Source: Novosphingobium piscinae
GTDB lineage: Bacteria > Pseudomonadota > Alphaproteobacteria > Sphingomonadales > Sphingomonadaceae
Reading direction: 5' to 3'
Length of the DNA: 64,000 nucleotides
NCBI RefSeq assembly: GCF_014230355.1
Contig: NZ_JACLAX010000002.1
Coordinates: 248,001-312,000, forward strand
The notes below the pieces were generated by a model that saw only the letters and a list, made by a program, of their open reading frames with translations, was not told the DNA's origin and made no database searches. Position 1 is the first letter of the stretch; each line of letters starts with the position of its first letter. Positions 51,286 through 59,895 of this stretch are shown here, in pieces. The position numbers and the translations under genes are program-made.

Positions 51286-54200
51286 CTAGGGCGTACCGGT
51301 GGGTTCGCGGGCCTGCAGATGCAGATCGAGCCGCTGCCCCGCGCCATCGCGACCGATCGTCACCGCCGGTTCCCCGACCAGCTGGATCTTGAGCCGTTCG
51401 GCCTGGCCGGGATCAAGCGCCAGCCGGTAGGGCCCCGGCACGACCTTCTCGAACCAGAACGACCCGTCCGACCCGGTCCGGGTGCGGGCGGCGGGCCGTC
51501 CGCCCGGGTCGAGCAGCAGCACGATCACCCCGGAGACGCCGCGCTCGCCTTCGGCGGTGCGGAAATAGGCGGTGCCGTCGAGCTCGCCCAGCGCCCGGAC
51601 CGGGAAGGATTCGACGTGGATCCGGCCCGGCCGGGGCGACAGCTCGATCCCCTCGCTGACCGGGGCGAGATTGATGTCAGGCAGGCTGTCGGCATCGATC
51701 CGCACGCTGGTGCGGGCACCGTCGCCCAGCTTGCCGAGCAGCACGTGCCCGGCCGCGTCGGTTGCCTGGTTCTCGCTGCCGGCGAAGAAGCGCACATCGC
51801 CCAGCGGCGGCTCGCCGGGGCTGAAGCGGCCATCGCCATCGAGGTCGCGGAAGGCATGGAGGGCGATCGCCCCGCCGCTGGCCAGCCCGGTCTGGCTCAT
51901 GAACAGGCGCCCGTCGAGCGGATTGCGGCCAAGGCTGAAGCTGACCCGCAGCATCGCGGTGTACTGCGCCGGGCGGGTGGAGTAGGCACCGTCGAGCGCC
52001 ACCGCGAAGCGCGGGAAGCGGTGGATCGCCGAGAGGCCGAAACGGTCCTGCCCGGCCTCGAACATGTGCGCCGCCGTGGCGGTGAGCGTGGTGTCGGGGC
52101 CGATGCGGCGGTCGACCTGCACCGCGGCCGAGGCGATCCGGCTCCGCGGGGTCAGCTCGTAGCCCAGGCTGGCGCGCAACTGGGTGCTGCGGCGCGCGAG
52201 CGAGGCGAGATCGAAGGCTCCGCGCAGCTGCGTGGTCGTGCCGAACAGCGGCTGGCTGGTGCGGTTGAACTCGAGCAGGTTGGACAACTGCAGGCCGCGC
52301 GACAAGGGCAGGGTCTGGTTGAGCGACCCGGTTAGCACGCGGCGTCCGTCGGCGAAGGCGAGGTTGCGCACCAGCCCGTTGGTGGGCAGACTGAGCCCGG
52401 CGGCGCCCAGGCGAAGCGCGCCGTTGAAGGCCAGTTCGGTGGCCCGGCGCAGCGGCTGATCGCTGAACGCGCGGACCTCGTCGACGAAGCGGCCGCCGTA
52501 TTCGGCATGGTTGAGCGTCACGCTGAACCCGCCCAGCTTGCGCGCCAGCCCCAGGCCGAGCGCCCGCCCGGCGCCGTCGCTCAGCCCAAGGTCGAGCTTG
52601 ACCGCAAAGCCCGCGAAACCGCTGCGCAGCCCGCCGGTGGCAAGCCAGTGGCGCGCTCCGAACCGCTCGTACCAGGCCGCGCCGAGCGCGCCGGTGAGCC
52701 CTCCGCTCAGGCCGTACTGCGCTTCGGCCGTGGCGCGGAGCGATCCGTCGTCGGCGCCCGGCTGGTAGTCGCGGCCCTGCAGGTTGAACAGGGTGCGGTT
52801 CTTCTGCACCGCGCTGGCGGCATAGACCAGCTCGCCCGCGCCGATCCGGCCATCGCCCACGCTGATCTGCCGCACGGTCTCGCGGCGCTGGCCCTGCGGG
52901 CCGTAGAGCACCACCCGGAACACATTGAGCCCGAACTCGACCGGCACGTTGAGGAAGCGGTATTGCCCATTGTCCGGGCCACTGGCCGAATCGATCAGAA
53001 TGTTGTTGCGATAGAGTTCGGCTTCGAAGCCATCGGGCATGTCGCCGCGCAGCTCGATCCGGTCGAACACCGAGGCCCGCTCGAGCGGGGCATTGCCGAG
53101 GAACAGCCCGCGCCCCGCCACGCTGGCCGGGCCCATTGCCAGCGGGGTCGAGGTGACGTCGCCCAGCCCGAAGGCGGTCGCTCCGAGCGGGCCGAGCAGC
53201 CCCCCGTCGGGATCGCGCCGGCCCAGCTCGAGCCGCGCAGCGGTCAGGCCGTTCTGGCTGTCGCCGCTGACGAAGGCACGTGCGGTCAGCCAGGCGAAAT
53301 CGCCGGCCAGCCTGAGGTCGGCCTCGCTGCGGGTGCCGCGGGTGGTGTCGGAGGCAAGGCGCCATTCGCTGTCGAGCAGCGGCAAGTCGAGCGCCCGCCA
53401 CGGCGTCGCCACCTTGGGAAAGCCCCGCCCGTCACGCCGCTGCAGGCGGCCCCTCAGCTGCTCGCGCGCGGTTTCGCGGGCAAGGCGCTGCTCGAAGGGG
53501 AAGGGCACGCGGGTCTGGACCGTCACCGTCTGGCTGCGCAGGTTGGGGGTGAGTGTCAGCGGGAACAGGTCGCCGAAACGCTCGGCCCGCAGATAGAGTT
53601 CGCCGTCGAAGGCCACAGCGTCGCCCGGCGCCAGTTTGCGGGTCTGGCCGTCGATGGTGACCGTACCCTCGCGCAGGTTGAGCGTGATCGTGCGGGTGGG
53701 ATCGATCGCCCAGCCGGTGGCATAGCGTCCGCCGTCGCTGACCGTGACCGCCAGATCGAGAAAACGCGCGATCTCGCCCAGCGGCAAATAGGGGATGCCG
53801 CCCTGGGTGTAGGCGATGATCGTGCCGGTCAGCTCGTTACGGGCCGTGGCGATCTCGAGGATCAGCTCGTCATCGTCGGCAAAGCCCGCGACCGGCTCGG
53901 CCGCCCGAACCAGCCCGTCACCGCCGCGCGGCACCGGCGTGCCGGCGACCGGGACGGCGGTGATGGGGGCAGTCGCTGCAGGAGCGGCCGGGGTGTTCGC
54001 GGCGACCGCCGCGGTGGGTTCGGGCATCGGCGCCGCGGGCGTGGTCGCTGCGGCCGTCGCGGGAGGGGCGGGCGCGGCTGGAGCCGGGGGCGCGACCGGG
54101 TCGGACTGGGCAGCTGCCAGTGGTGCGGGCGGCAGCGTGGCGGCGGCGTCCGGATGCGCTGGGCTCGGGGTCGGCCCAGAGGCGGGCGGCTCGGCTGCGG

Positions 54201-54945
54201 GCCGGGGCAAGGGGGCATTGTCGTTGGCCGGCGGGGCAGCGGCCGGGAGCGTGAGCGGGGATGGGGGCGGGGGCTCGGCCGGAGCCGCCCGGTGCTCCGC
54301 ATCCGCCAGCCCGAGCAGCGGCTCGCGCGGCTGGACCACGCCGGCGAGGCCCTGGAGGCTGGGCACCTCCGCCGCCGCCGCCGGGCGGGGCGGGGCTGAG
54401 GGTGCGGGCGCGGCTGCGAGGGGCGGATCCGGCTCCGAAGCGGCAGCGGGGGCCGTCGGCGGCCCATCGGGTGCGAGCGGAGGCAAGGCCAGCGCCGCGA
54501 TCCGGTCAGTGCGCGTGGCCGGCCGGGCAACGGCACCGGGCTCAGGCGCGCCTGGCTCGGCCCCCGGCGACGGGACAGGGGGCGGCTGGACGTCAGGCGC
54601 GGGGAGAGCGGGAGGCTGGAGCGCGTCGTTCGCGGCAACCAGCGTGGCGCTACGGCGCGGGCGGCCAACCACCAGTCCACGCAGCGAACTGTCGGCGGGC
54701 GGGCCGGTCCAGCGGCGCGGCGCGCCGGTTGTCGGGCGCGGTGCCAGAGGAGGGCGCAGACCGGGCGCCGGCTGCGGAGCCGGCTTGGCCCTGTCCGCTG
54801 TAACGGCGGGCGCCTGCGCCCCATCCAGCCCCGCGCGCCGGGCCGGTTCCGCCTCGCGCCCACAACGTTCGACCAGCAGCAGCAGGCTGGCCGAAATCAC
54901 CGCCCCGCCGACACGCAGGGCGGCGCGGCGGCGGTGCGGGTTCAC
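51286..54945 (-). CDS. Usher-like outer-membrane protein with long Pro/Ala-rich N-terminal extension
   Basis: A 1219-residue protein. Residues 1-25 contain a basic start and one hydrophobic helix; residues about 30-350 are Pro/Ala-rich and low complexity. A periplasmic domain follows (about 355-480, IPYLPLGEIARFLDLAVTVS). The barrel-plug region is usher-like: AELYRNNILIDSASGPDNG, VEFGLNVFRVVLYGPQGQ and the strand-rich barrel to about 1000. C-terminal domains include HAFRDLDGDGRFSPGE and the carboxypeptidase-regulatory-like GSDGSFWFEKVVPGPYRL. Typical PapC ushers are 800-900 residues. It overlaps the chaperone gene by ATGA. It would export DUF4402 subunits. Confidence 0.7.
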   Translation of the reverse strand: MNPHRRRAALRVGGAVISASLLLLVERCGREAEPARRAGLDGAQAPAVTADRAKPAPQPAPGLRPPLAPRPTTGAPRRWTGPPADSSLRGLVVGRPRRSATLVAANDALQPPALPAPDVQPPPVPSPGAEPGAPEPGAVARPATRTDRIAALALPPLAPDGPPTAPAAASEPDPPLAAAPAPSAPPRPAAAAEVPSLQGLAGVVQPREPLLGLADAEHRAAPAEPPPPSPLTLPAAAPPANDNAPLPRPAAEPPASGPTPSPAHPDAAATLPPAPLAAAQSDPVAPPAPAAPAPPATAAATTPAAPMPEPTAAVAANTPAAPAATAPITAVPVAGTPVPRGGDGLVRAAEPVAGFADDDELILEIATARNELTGTIIAYTQGGIPYLPLGEIARFLDLAVTVSDGGRYATGWAIDPTRTITLNLREGTVTIDGQTRKLAPGDAVAFDGELYLRAERFGDLFPLTLTPNLRSQTVTVQTRVPFPFEQRLARETAREQLRGRLQRRDGRGFPKVATPWRALDLPLLDSEWRLASDTTRGTRSEADLRLAGDFAWLTARAFVSGDSQNGLTAARLELGRRDPDGGLLGPLGATAFGLGDVTSTPLAMGPASVAGRGLFLGNAPLERASVFDRIELRGDMPDGFEAELYRNNILIDSASGPDNGQYRFLNVPVEFGLNVFRVVLYGPQGQRRETVRQISVGDGRIGAGELVYAASAVQKNRTLFNLQGRDYQPGADDGSLRATAEAQYGLSGGLTGALGAAWYERFGARHWLATGGLRSGFAGFAVKLDLGLSDGAGRALGLGLARKLGGFSVTLNHAEYGGRFVDEVRAFSDQPLRRATELAFNGALRLGAAGLSLPTNGLVRNLAFADGRRVLTGSLNQTLPLSRGLQLSNLLEFNRTSQPLFGTTTQLRGAFDLASLARRSTQLRASLGYELTPRSRIASAAVQVDRRIGPDTTLTATAAHMFEAGQDRFGLSAIHRFPRFAVALDGAYSTRPAQYTAMLRVSFSLGRNPLDGRLFMSQTGLASGGAIALHAFRDLDGDGRFSPGEPPLGDVRFFAGSENQATDAAGHVLLGKLGDGARTSVRIDADSLPDINLAPVSEGIELSPRPGRIHVESFPVRALGELDGTAYFRTAEGERGVSGVIVLLLDPGGRPAARTRTGSDGSFWFEKVVPGPYRLALDPGQAERLKIQLVGEPAVTIGRDGAGQRLDLHLQAREPTGTP

Positions 54946-55910
54946 GGTAGGACGAAGTCCTGCTTGGCCAGCACCTTGCCCGGTGCGGTGTCATCGTCGG
55001 TGTAGGTCGCGGTCAGGCGGGCACCGCGCACCAGCAGGCGCGGATCGGCCTTGGGGTTGAGCGGCACCTGCACACTGCGGCTGTCGACTTCGGTGTAGAC
55101 CCCCACGCCGAGCACTTCGGCCACTGGCACCTTGCTGCCGGCCATGGTGATGCGGATGTCGCCAAAGGCCGAGCGGGTTCCGGCACGGGTGATGGTCAGG
55201 TTGATCGTCCGCCCGGCCGGTCCCTCGCCCAGCGCCAGGTCCTTGAGACCGACCGCCAGCGTGGTCTCGCCGACGCGGACGATCACCGGGATCGAAATGC
55301 CGAACCGCGGCACGATCCGCACACCGATCCCCTGGCTCGGCGCGGTGCCGGTGGCGCTGTCGATGCTGAGCGCGTCGGCGGCAGGCGGGGCCGAGACGAT
55401 GGTGAAATGCGAGCGATACTCGCCCGGGGCGAGGCCGGGCGGGACGCGGACCATCACGCGCACGGTCTGCGCCTCGCTGCCGCCCAGCGCGACCCGGCGC
55501 GGCGACCAGCGCAGCATCGCCGCAGCCGAACGCAGCCGGGCACGGGCGGCTGGGTCGGTCACTGCATCGAACTCGAGCAGGTTGCCTTCGGGGGTCATCA
55601 GCTTGTCACCCACGGCGATGTCGTACTCGCCAGGGCTGGCGCTGCGGTTGTAGAGCCCGATCGTGGCCAGCCGGTTGCGGTCGTCGATCACCAGCCGCTT
55701 GGGATAGATGTTGACGTCGCCCATGCCGCCGACCGAGCCGGCCGGCGGGGTCGCCGCCGCTGCGGCGGACGCGGGCGGGGATGCCGGTTGGGCGTGCGCG
55801 CCATTCGTCACGCCGAGGCCTGCGGCGATCAGCCACCCAAACAGGGGCCGCCCGAGCAGGGCGAGCCCGGACCCCAGGCGCGGCTCAGGGCAGTGTGGTG
55901 AGCTGGACAT
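54942..55910 (-). CDS. PapD-like fimbrial chaperone
   Basis: A 322-residue periplasmic protein with a signal peptide (TNGAHA then Q) and a Pro/Ala linker. An immunoglobulin-like chaperone domain follows: VNIYPKRLVIDDRNRLATIG (strand A with the subunit-binding basic residues), LRWSPRRVALGGSEAQTVRV and PGEYRSHFTIV, the usual PapD G1/F1-like order. It is larger than classical chaperones (about 230). Start 55910 has GGAGG just upstream; an ATG seven codons earlier is possible. It presumably delivers DUF4402 subunits to the usher encoded next. Confidence 0.8.
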   Translation of the reverse strand: MSSSPHCPEPRLGSGLALLGRPLFGWLIAAGLGVTNGAHAQPASPPASAAAAATPPAGSVGGMGDVNIYPKRLVIDDRNRLATIGLYNRSASPGEYDIAVGDKLMTPEGNLLEFDAVTDPAARARLRSAAAMLRWSPRRVALGGSEAQTVRVMVRVPPGLAPGEYRSHFTIVSAPPAADALSIDSATGTAPSQGIGVRIVPRFGISIPVIVRVGETTLAVGLKDLALGEGPAGRTINLTITRAGTRSAFGDIRITMAGSKVPVAEVLGVGVYTEVDSRSVQVPLNPKADPRLLVRGARLTATYTDDDTAPGKVLAKQDFVLP

Positions 55911-56000
55911 GGGCCTCCGCTGTCGGTGCAAAACGATCCGATCGGACGAGGCTATGGGAAATCACGGAATCGAAGGCAATGCTTCGTTCCCGCCGGCCGC

Positions 56001-56558
56001 TCACTGATACACAGTTTGCAGCGTGTAGGTGCCGGTATAGGTGCCCACCGCCTGGTTGGCGGCGAGGGTCAGCGTGCCGCCGACGCGGAGACGGAAGGTG
56101 TTGGCGGTTGGCGTCTGGCTGATCAGCTGCAACGAACCGGTGAGCAGGCTGACCGGCATGGTCGCCGCCCCGTTCGACAGGGTGAAGCTGCTGGGTCCGA
56201 ACACGACGAAGAAGGTGTTGGGCGCCACGGTGACGGTGAACTCGCCGGCGCCAGGCCCGCCGCTGGTCTGGGCGATCGCCTCGTTGCCCGCTGCGCCGCC
56301 GGTCGTCGTCACCGTGCCGGCCGGGCTCAGCCGGACCGTGCCTGCGGAGGTCGGCTGGATGATCTGGCCGAAGCGCATGTCCGCGGTGTTGGCCATGCTC
56401 ACCGGCTGCAACACGCGCGCCGCGGCCGAACCGCTGGCGAGCGCGACATTGCCGGTCCCGGCTTGGGCGGCCGTGGGGGCCAGACCCGCAACCGCGAGGC
56501 CGCTCAGTGCGGCGGCCAGGGCAAGGTGGCGAAGCTGCATGGGGGTGCGAAGCCGCAT
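56001..56558 (-). CDS. DUF4402 domain protein 1
   Basis: A 185-residue secreted protein with a signal peptide (PTAAQA then G) and one DUF4402 domain. The N-terminal strand block has ARVLQPVSMANTADMRFGQI, and the tail NTFRLRVGGTLTLAANQAVG followed by YTGTYTLQTVYQ is the DUF4402 hallmark ending. It lacks cysteines. The start may be six codons downstream. It is one of four paralogues upstream of the chaperone and usher genes and is a probable fibre subunit. Confidence 0.85.
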   Translation of the reverse strand: MRLRTPMQLRHLALAAALSGLAVAGLAPTAAQAGTGNVALASGSAAARVLQPVSMANTADMRFGQIIQPTSAGTVRLSPAGTVTTTGGAAGNEAIAQTSGGPGAGEFTVTVAPNTFFVVFGPSSFTLSNGAATMPVSLLTGSLQLISQTPTANTFRLRVGGTLTLAANQAVGTYTGTYTLQTVYQ

Positions 56559-56625
56559 GGGGTGCCGGGAGGCCGCGCCCGACCGGATCCTGGTGGTCCG
56601 GCCGGGCGCGATCCTGCCGCAGTCC

Positions 56626-57138
56626 TTACTGGTAGGTCACCGTGACGGTGTAGCTGCCGGTATAGGCGCCGGCCGCCTGGCCACTGGCCACGGTCAGCGT
56701 GCCGCCGACGTTGAGCGCATAGGTGCCTGCCGCGGTCAGGGTGGCGCTGGTGCCGGCCGAGACGCTGAACGGCATGGTCGCCGGGGCCGGACCACCGGTC
56801 GACACGGTGTTGCCGGTCGAGGCCGCGATGTTGAATGCGCGGTTGGCCGTGCCGGTGACCGTGAAGGCGTCGGCGGTGGGGGTCGAACCCGTCACCAGCC
56901 CGACGTCGCCGCCGGCGGTGGCCACACCGGCGGCGGTGACGACCACGGTGCCGCCCGTTCCGGCGGTGAAGCTGCCGAAGTTCAGTGCGGCGCCGTTGGT
57001 GTGGGTGATCTGCAGCGGACCGACCACGGTGGCATTGGCGGTGCCGGTGGCGGTGGAGGTGTTGCCGGTGGCGGCCTGGGCCGAACCGCTGGCGAAGCCG
57101 GCGGCGAGGGCGGCCATGAGTGCAATCTTCTTCATCAT
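56626..57138 (-). CDS. DUF4402 domain protein 2
   Basis: A 170-residue secreted protein: signal MMKKIALMAALAAG ending SAQA then A. The DUF4402 domain starts ATVVGPLQITHTNGAALNFG and ends YALNVGGTLTVASGQAAGAY, followed by TGSYTVTVTYQ. It is Ala/Thr/Gly-rich with no cysteines and is the most regular of the four, with its own 156-base AT-richer upstream region and a GGGGAAAC ribosome-binding site. That suggests it is the major, most strongly expressed subunit (inference). Confidence 0.9.
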   Translation of the reverse strand: MMKKIALMAALAAGFASGSAQAATGNTSTATGTANATVVGPLQITHTNGAALNFGSFTAGTGGTVVVTAAGVATAGGDVGLVTGSTPTADAFTVTGTANRAFNIAASTGNTVSTGGPAPATMPFSVSAGTSATLTAAGTYALNVGGTLTVASGQAAGAYTGSYTVTVTYQ

Positions 57139-57294
57139 CTGTTTCCCCGATCTGCGTCTCGGGCGCTAGGTTCCGAGAGCGCCCCAATCCTGCGGCGTCG
57201 CTGCTCGGCAACAGCGCCACGGTGCTCGATCTAGGGGATGACCAGTTAACAGCTGACTAAGTGCAAACTCCTAAGTGTTTTGTCGTCGCGTCAT

Positions 57295-57882
57295 TTACAG
57301 ATAGGTCACGATGACCGGGACTTGCGCGGTATAGTGGCCTTCTGCCGCGCCGGCCGGCAGGTGCAGCGTGCCGCCGACCTCGAAGTGGTCGCGGCCCACG
57401 GGCGAGAGCTCGCCGCCGCTGCCGCTGCGGGTACTGGCCGCGGCGATGGTCAGCCCGTCGATGCGCACCGGCACGGCGCCGCCCCCGCTCCCGCCGCTGG
57501 TGGCGGTGATGGTCAGGCTGTCGGGAACGACCACGCGGTAGCTGCGCAGCGGCTCGCCCTCGACCGCGAAGCGGGCGGGATGCGGCGCCGGGCAGGCCAG
57601 GGCGCAAACTCCGCTGGCGCCGCCGGTGTAGCGGGTCCCTCCGCCGAGCGGGGCGACGGCCACTGTGCCGGGGCCGCTGGCGGCGATGGCCACGGTCCCG
57701 AAGTCGAGATCGGCTTCGCGCGCCACGGCCAGCGGCGCGACGACCTGCGCTGCGGCCGAGCCGCTGGCGCTGGCCCCCGGCGCAGCCGCGGCGGGCGCGG
57801 CGAGCAGGGCCAAGGGCAGGACCAGGGGCGGGGCCAACGCCAGCACCGGCAGCACAGTGGGCGGGCGTCCGCGCCTGATCAC
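57295..57882 (-). CDS. DUF4402-like domain protein 3
   Basis: A 195-residue secreted protein with a long hydrophobic signal (LLAAPAAAAPG) and the DUF4402-type strands AQVVAPLAVAREADLDFGTV and FEVGGTLHLPAGAAEGHYTA, ending VPVIVTYL. It has a Cys pair in SGVCALACPAPH that the first two paralogues lack. Translation starts at GTG 57882, overlapping the stop of DUF4402 protein 4 in GTGA, so the two are coupled. The frame stays open further upstream but only inside the neighbour. Confidence 0.8.
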   Translation of the reverse strand: MIRRGRPPTVLPVLALAPPLVLPLALLAAPAAAAPGASASGSAAAQVVAPLAVAREADLDFGTVAIAASGPGTVAVAPLGGGTRYTGGASGVCALACPAPHPARFAVEGEPLRSYRVVVPDSLTITATSGGSGGGAVPVRIDGLTIAAASTRSGSGGELSPVGRDHFEVGGTLHLPAGAAEGHYTAQVPVIVTYL

Positions 57883-58436
57883 AGTTCGGCCAACAGACGG
57901 GCGGTGACCTGCAGCGGGAAGCTGAAGCTGGCCGCGGTGGACCCGCCGCTCAGGGTCAGCGTGCCACCGACGCGGATGCGCGTCTCGCACAGCAGGGCTG
58001 CGCAGGGCGTCAGACGCAGGGTGCGGCTCTGGCCGTTCGTCAGGCCCAACAGGCCGGGCAGGTCGGTGGCCAGCCCGGTCAGGGTGCCGGTACTGCCATT
58101 GACCGTCAGCGGGCTGGCGGTCGCCAGGGTGACCAGCAGCAGCGCCGACCGGCCGGGGCTATCCGGGCGGTAGCGCAGGATGAATTCCGCCGCACCCTCG
58201 CGCGCGCCCGGCACGGCTGCCAGACCGCTGGCGGTGATGCGGCCATCGGGGGTGATCTGCTTGCGTGCCGCGCCGAGCACCACCATCGCCCCGAAATCGA
58301 GTGGCTGGACCACGACCAGTTCAACCGTCCCGGCGGCGGCCGGCGTGGCGGTCAGGGCCAGGCCCGCCGCAGCGATGCAGCCGATCCCCGCGCGGCGGTA
58401 ACGCGAAGCGGGTGGATTGGAACAAGGGTGGCGCAT
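57879..58436 (-). CDS. DUF4402-like domain protein 4
   Basis: A 185-residue secreted protein: signal ending TATPAAA then G, an N-terminal strand block TVELVVVQPLDFGAMVVLGA, and the ending RIRVGGTLTLSGGSTAASFS followed by FPLQVTARLLAEL. It carries two Cys in LRLTPCAALLCETRI, which could form a disulfide. The start at 58436 (MRHPCSN) has AGGA about nine bases upstream. It is the first gene of the minus-strand cluster; the divergent sequence suggests a tip or adaptor role rather than the main subunit, by analogy. Confidence 0.8.
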   Translation of the reverse strand: MRHPCSNPPASRYRRAGIGCIAAAGLALTATPAAAGTVELVVVQPLDFGAMVVLGAARKQITPDGRITASGLAAVPGAREGAAEFILRYRPDSPGRSALLLVTLATASPLTVNGSTGTLTGLATDLPGLLGLTNGQSRTLRLTPCAALLCETRIRVGGTLTLSGGSTAASFSFPLQVTARLLAEL

Positions 58437-58565
58437 CACGGGCTTCCTGAACGGCGTGGCGCACCATAAATGAAGTGCGGCTGCCGTCACTGGGAAATTG
58501 CCGGATGGTCCGGCACTGGGCGATCCCGCTGGGCCACGGCCCGGCATGGGGCGGCGGCGGTTAAG

Positions 58566-58642
58566 TGGTCGGGGAGAGAGGATTCGAACCTCCGGCCCCT
58601 GCCTCCCGAAGACAGTGCTCTACCAGGCTGAGCTACTCCCCG
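58566..58642 (-). tRNA. tRNA-Pro (anticodon CGG)
   Basis: A 77-base cloverleaf on the minus strand with the CCA end encoded (58566-58568). Acceptor stem CGGGGAG/CTCCCCG, D-arm with AGCTCAGCCTGGTAGAGC, anticodon stem CTGTC/GGCAG around loop TTCGGGA (anticodon CGG, reads CCG), and T-arm GGAGGTTCGAATCCTC. All stems pair. Confidence 0.97.
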
Positions 58643-58809
58643 ACCGGAGCCCCACCACAGGGGCGGGACAAGGCAGGAGCGCGCCTATAGTGAGCGTTCC
58701 GGCGGGTGGCAAGCGCTCAATCGCGATCGCCGCGCGAATGTCGCGGCACGGTGGAAAGCGGGTGGGGCGGCGGTTTGGCGCGGGCGCCGGGCGGGCTATC
58801 GTCCAGTCC

Positions 58810-59769
58810 ATGGCAACCCGCGCGCAGCCGTCCGGCGATTCGGCCCCGCCCCACTACGAATGGCAGTACCTGAACCTGATGCGCCGCATCTGGGAGCAGG
58901 GTGACGAGCGCGTCGATCGCACCGGGGTGGGAACCCGCTCGATCTTCGGCGCCGAGCTGCGCTTTGCGCTGTCCGACGGCCAGGTGCCGCTGCTGACAAC
59001 CAAGCGGGTCTACTGGAAGACCGCCACGCGCGAGTTTCTCTGGTTCCTTACCGGCGAGACCAACATCCGCCCGCTTTGCGCGCAGGGGGTCGAGATCTGG
59101 ACCGACTGGCCGCTGGCCCGCTACCGCCGGGAGAGCGGCGAGGAGATTAGCCGCGACGCCTTTTCGGCGCGGATCGTGGCCGAGCCCGATTTTGCCGCGC
59201 GCTGGGGCGATCTCGGCCCGGTCTACGGCAAGCAGTGGGTCGACTGGCCGGTCTACCAGCCGCAGCCCGACGGCAGCTACCGCAAGGCGCCCCAGGGCAT
59301 CAACCAGGTGGCCGCGCTGGTCGAATCGCTGCGGACCAACCCCGGCAGCCGGCGGCATATCGTCGAGGGCTGGAACGTGGCCGAACTCGACGCCATGGCC
59401 TTGCCGCCATGCCACAAGACCTACCAGTTCCATGTTGCCGATGGCCGGCTGTCGTGCCTGCTCTACCAGCGCAGCTGCGATGTTGCCTTGGGGCTGCCGT
59501 TCAATCTGTGGGGCGGCGCGCTGTTCACCCACATGCTGGCGCAACAGTGTGATCTCGAGCCCGGCGAACTGGTGTGGATGGGGGGCGACGTGCACCTCTA
59601 TCTCAACCATGCCGAACTGGTCGCCGCGCAACTGGCGCGCCGGCCCGAAGGGAGCCCGCGGCTGGCGATCGGACGGCGGCCGGATTCGGTGTTCGGCTAT
59701 CGCATCGAGGACTTCACCATCACCGGCTATGCCCCGCAGGGCGCCCTGTCAGCGCCAGTTGCTGTTTGA
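58810..59769 (+). CDS. thyA: Thymidylate synthase
   Basis: A 319-residue ThyA, converting dUMP and methylene-tetrahydrofolate to dTMP. RTGVGTRSIFGAELRF (dUMP-phosphate Arg), the catalytic Cys201 in LPPCHKTYQFHV, and YQRSCDVALGLPFN (Arg, Ser and Asn contacts with dUMP) are present. A short N-terminal polar extension precedes the conserved YEWQYLNLMRRI. It is longer than the 264-residue E. coli protein because of an insert around residues 95-135. It stands alone, 189 bases ahead of the dehydrogenase operon. Confidence 0.97.
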   Translation: MATRAQPSGDSAPPHYEWQYLNLMRRIWEQGDERVDRTGVGTRSIFGAELRFALSDGQVPLLTTKRVYWKTATREFLWFLTGETNIRPLCAQGVEIWTDWPLARYRRESGEEISRDAFSARIVAEPDFAARWGDLGPVYGKQWVDWPVYQPQPDGSYRKAPQGINQVAALVESLRTNPGSRRHIVEGWNVAELDAMALPPCHKTYQFHVADGRLSCLLYQRSCDVALGLPFNLWGGALFTHMLAQQCDLEPGELVWMGGDVHLYLNHAELVAAQLARRPEGSPRLAIGRRPDSVFGYRIEDFTITGYAPQGALSAPVAV

Positions 59770-59880
59770 CCGCACAGCGGTTGGAACCAGATTGACTTTC
59801 GGAGGCGGTGAAATAATATAACCGGAACGTGAAATAAATTTCGTGTCCCAAGAGGGCGGCGGTCTGCCGTCCGGAGCGCG

Positions 59881-59895
59881 AGGAGAGAGGCGATT
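59881..59895 (+). promoter_or_regulatory. Strong ribosome-binding site ahead of an ATT start
   Basis: AGGAGAGAGG (59881-59890) is followed by GCG and ATT 59893. It is the best Shine-Dalgarno sequence near this gene and is well spaced for ATT, while the nearest TTG (59959) has none. It decides the start assigned to the E1 alpha gene. Confidence 0.5.

Noticed and set aside
52507..54399. Long open frame antisense to the usher-like gene
   Set aside because: Low-complexity Gly/Arg/Ala translation produced by the complement of the Pro/Ala-rich region.
58437..58565. Search for integrase or attachment site next to tRNA-Pro
   Set aside because: No integrase gene and no duplicate of the tRNA 3' end was seen nearby, so an integrated island is not supported.
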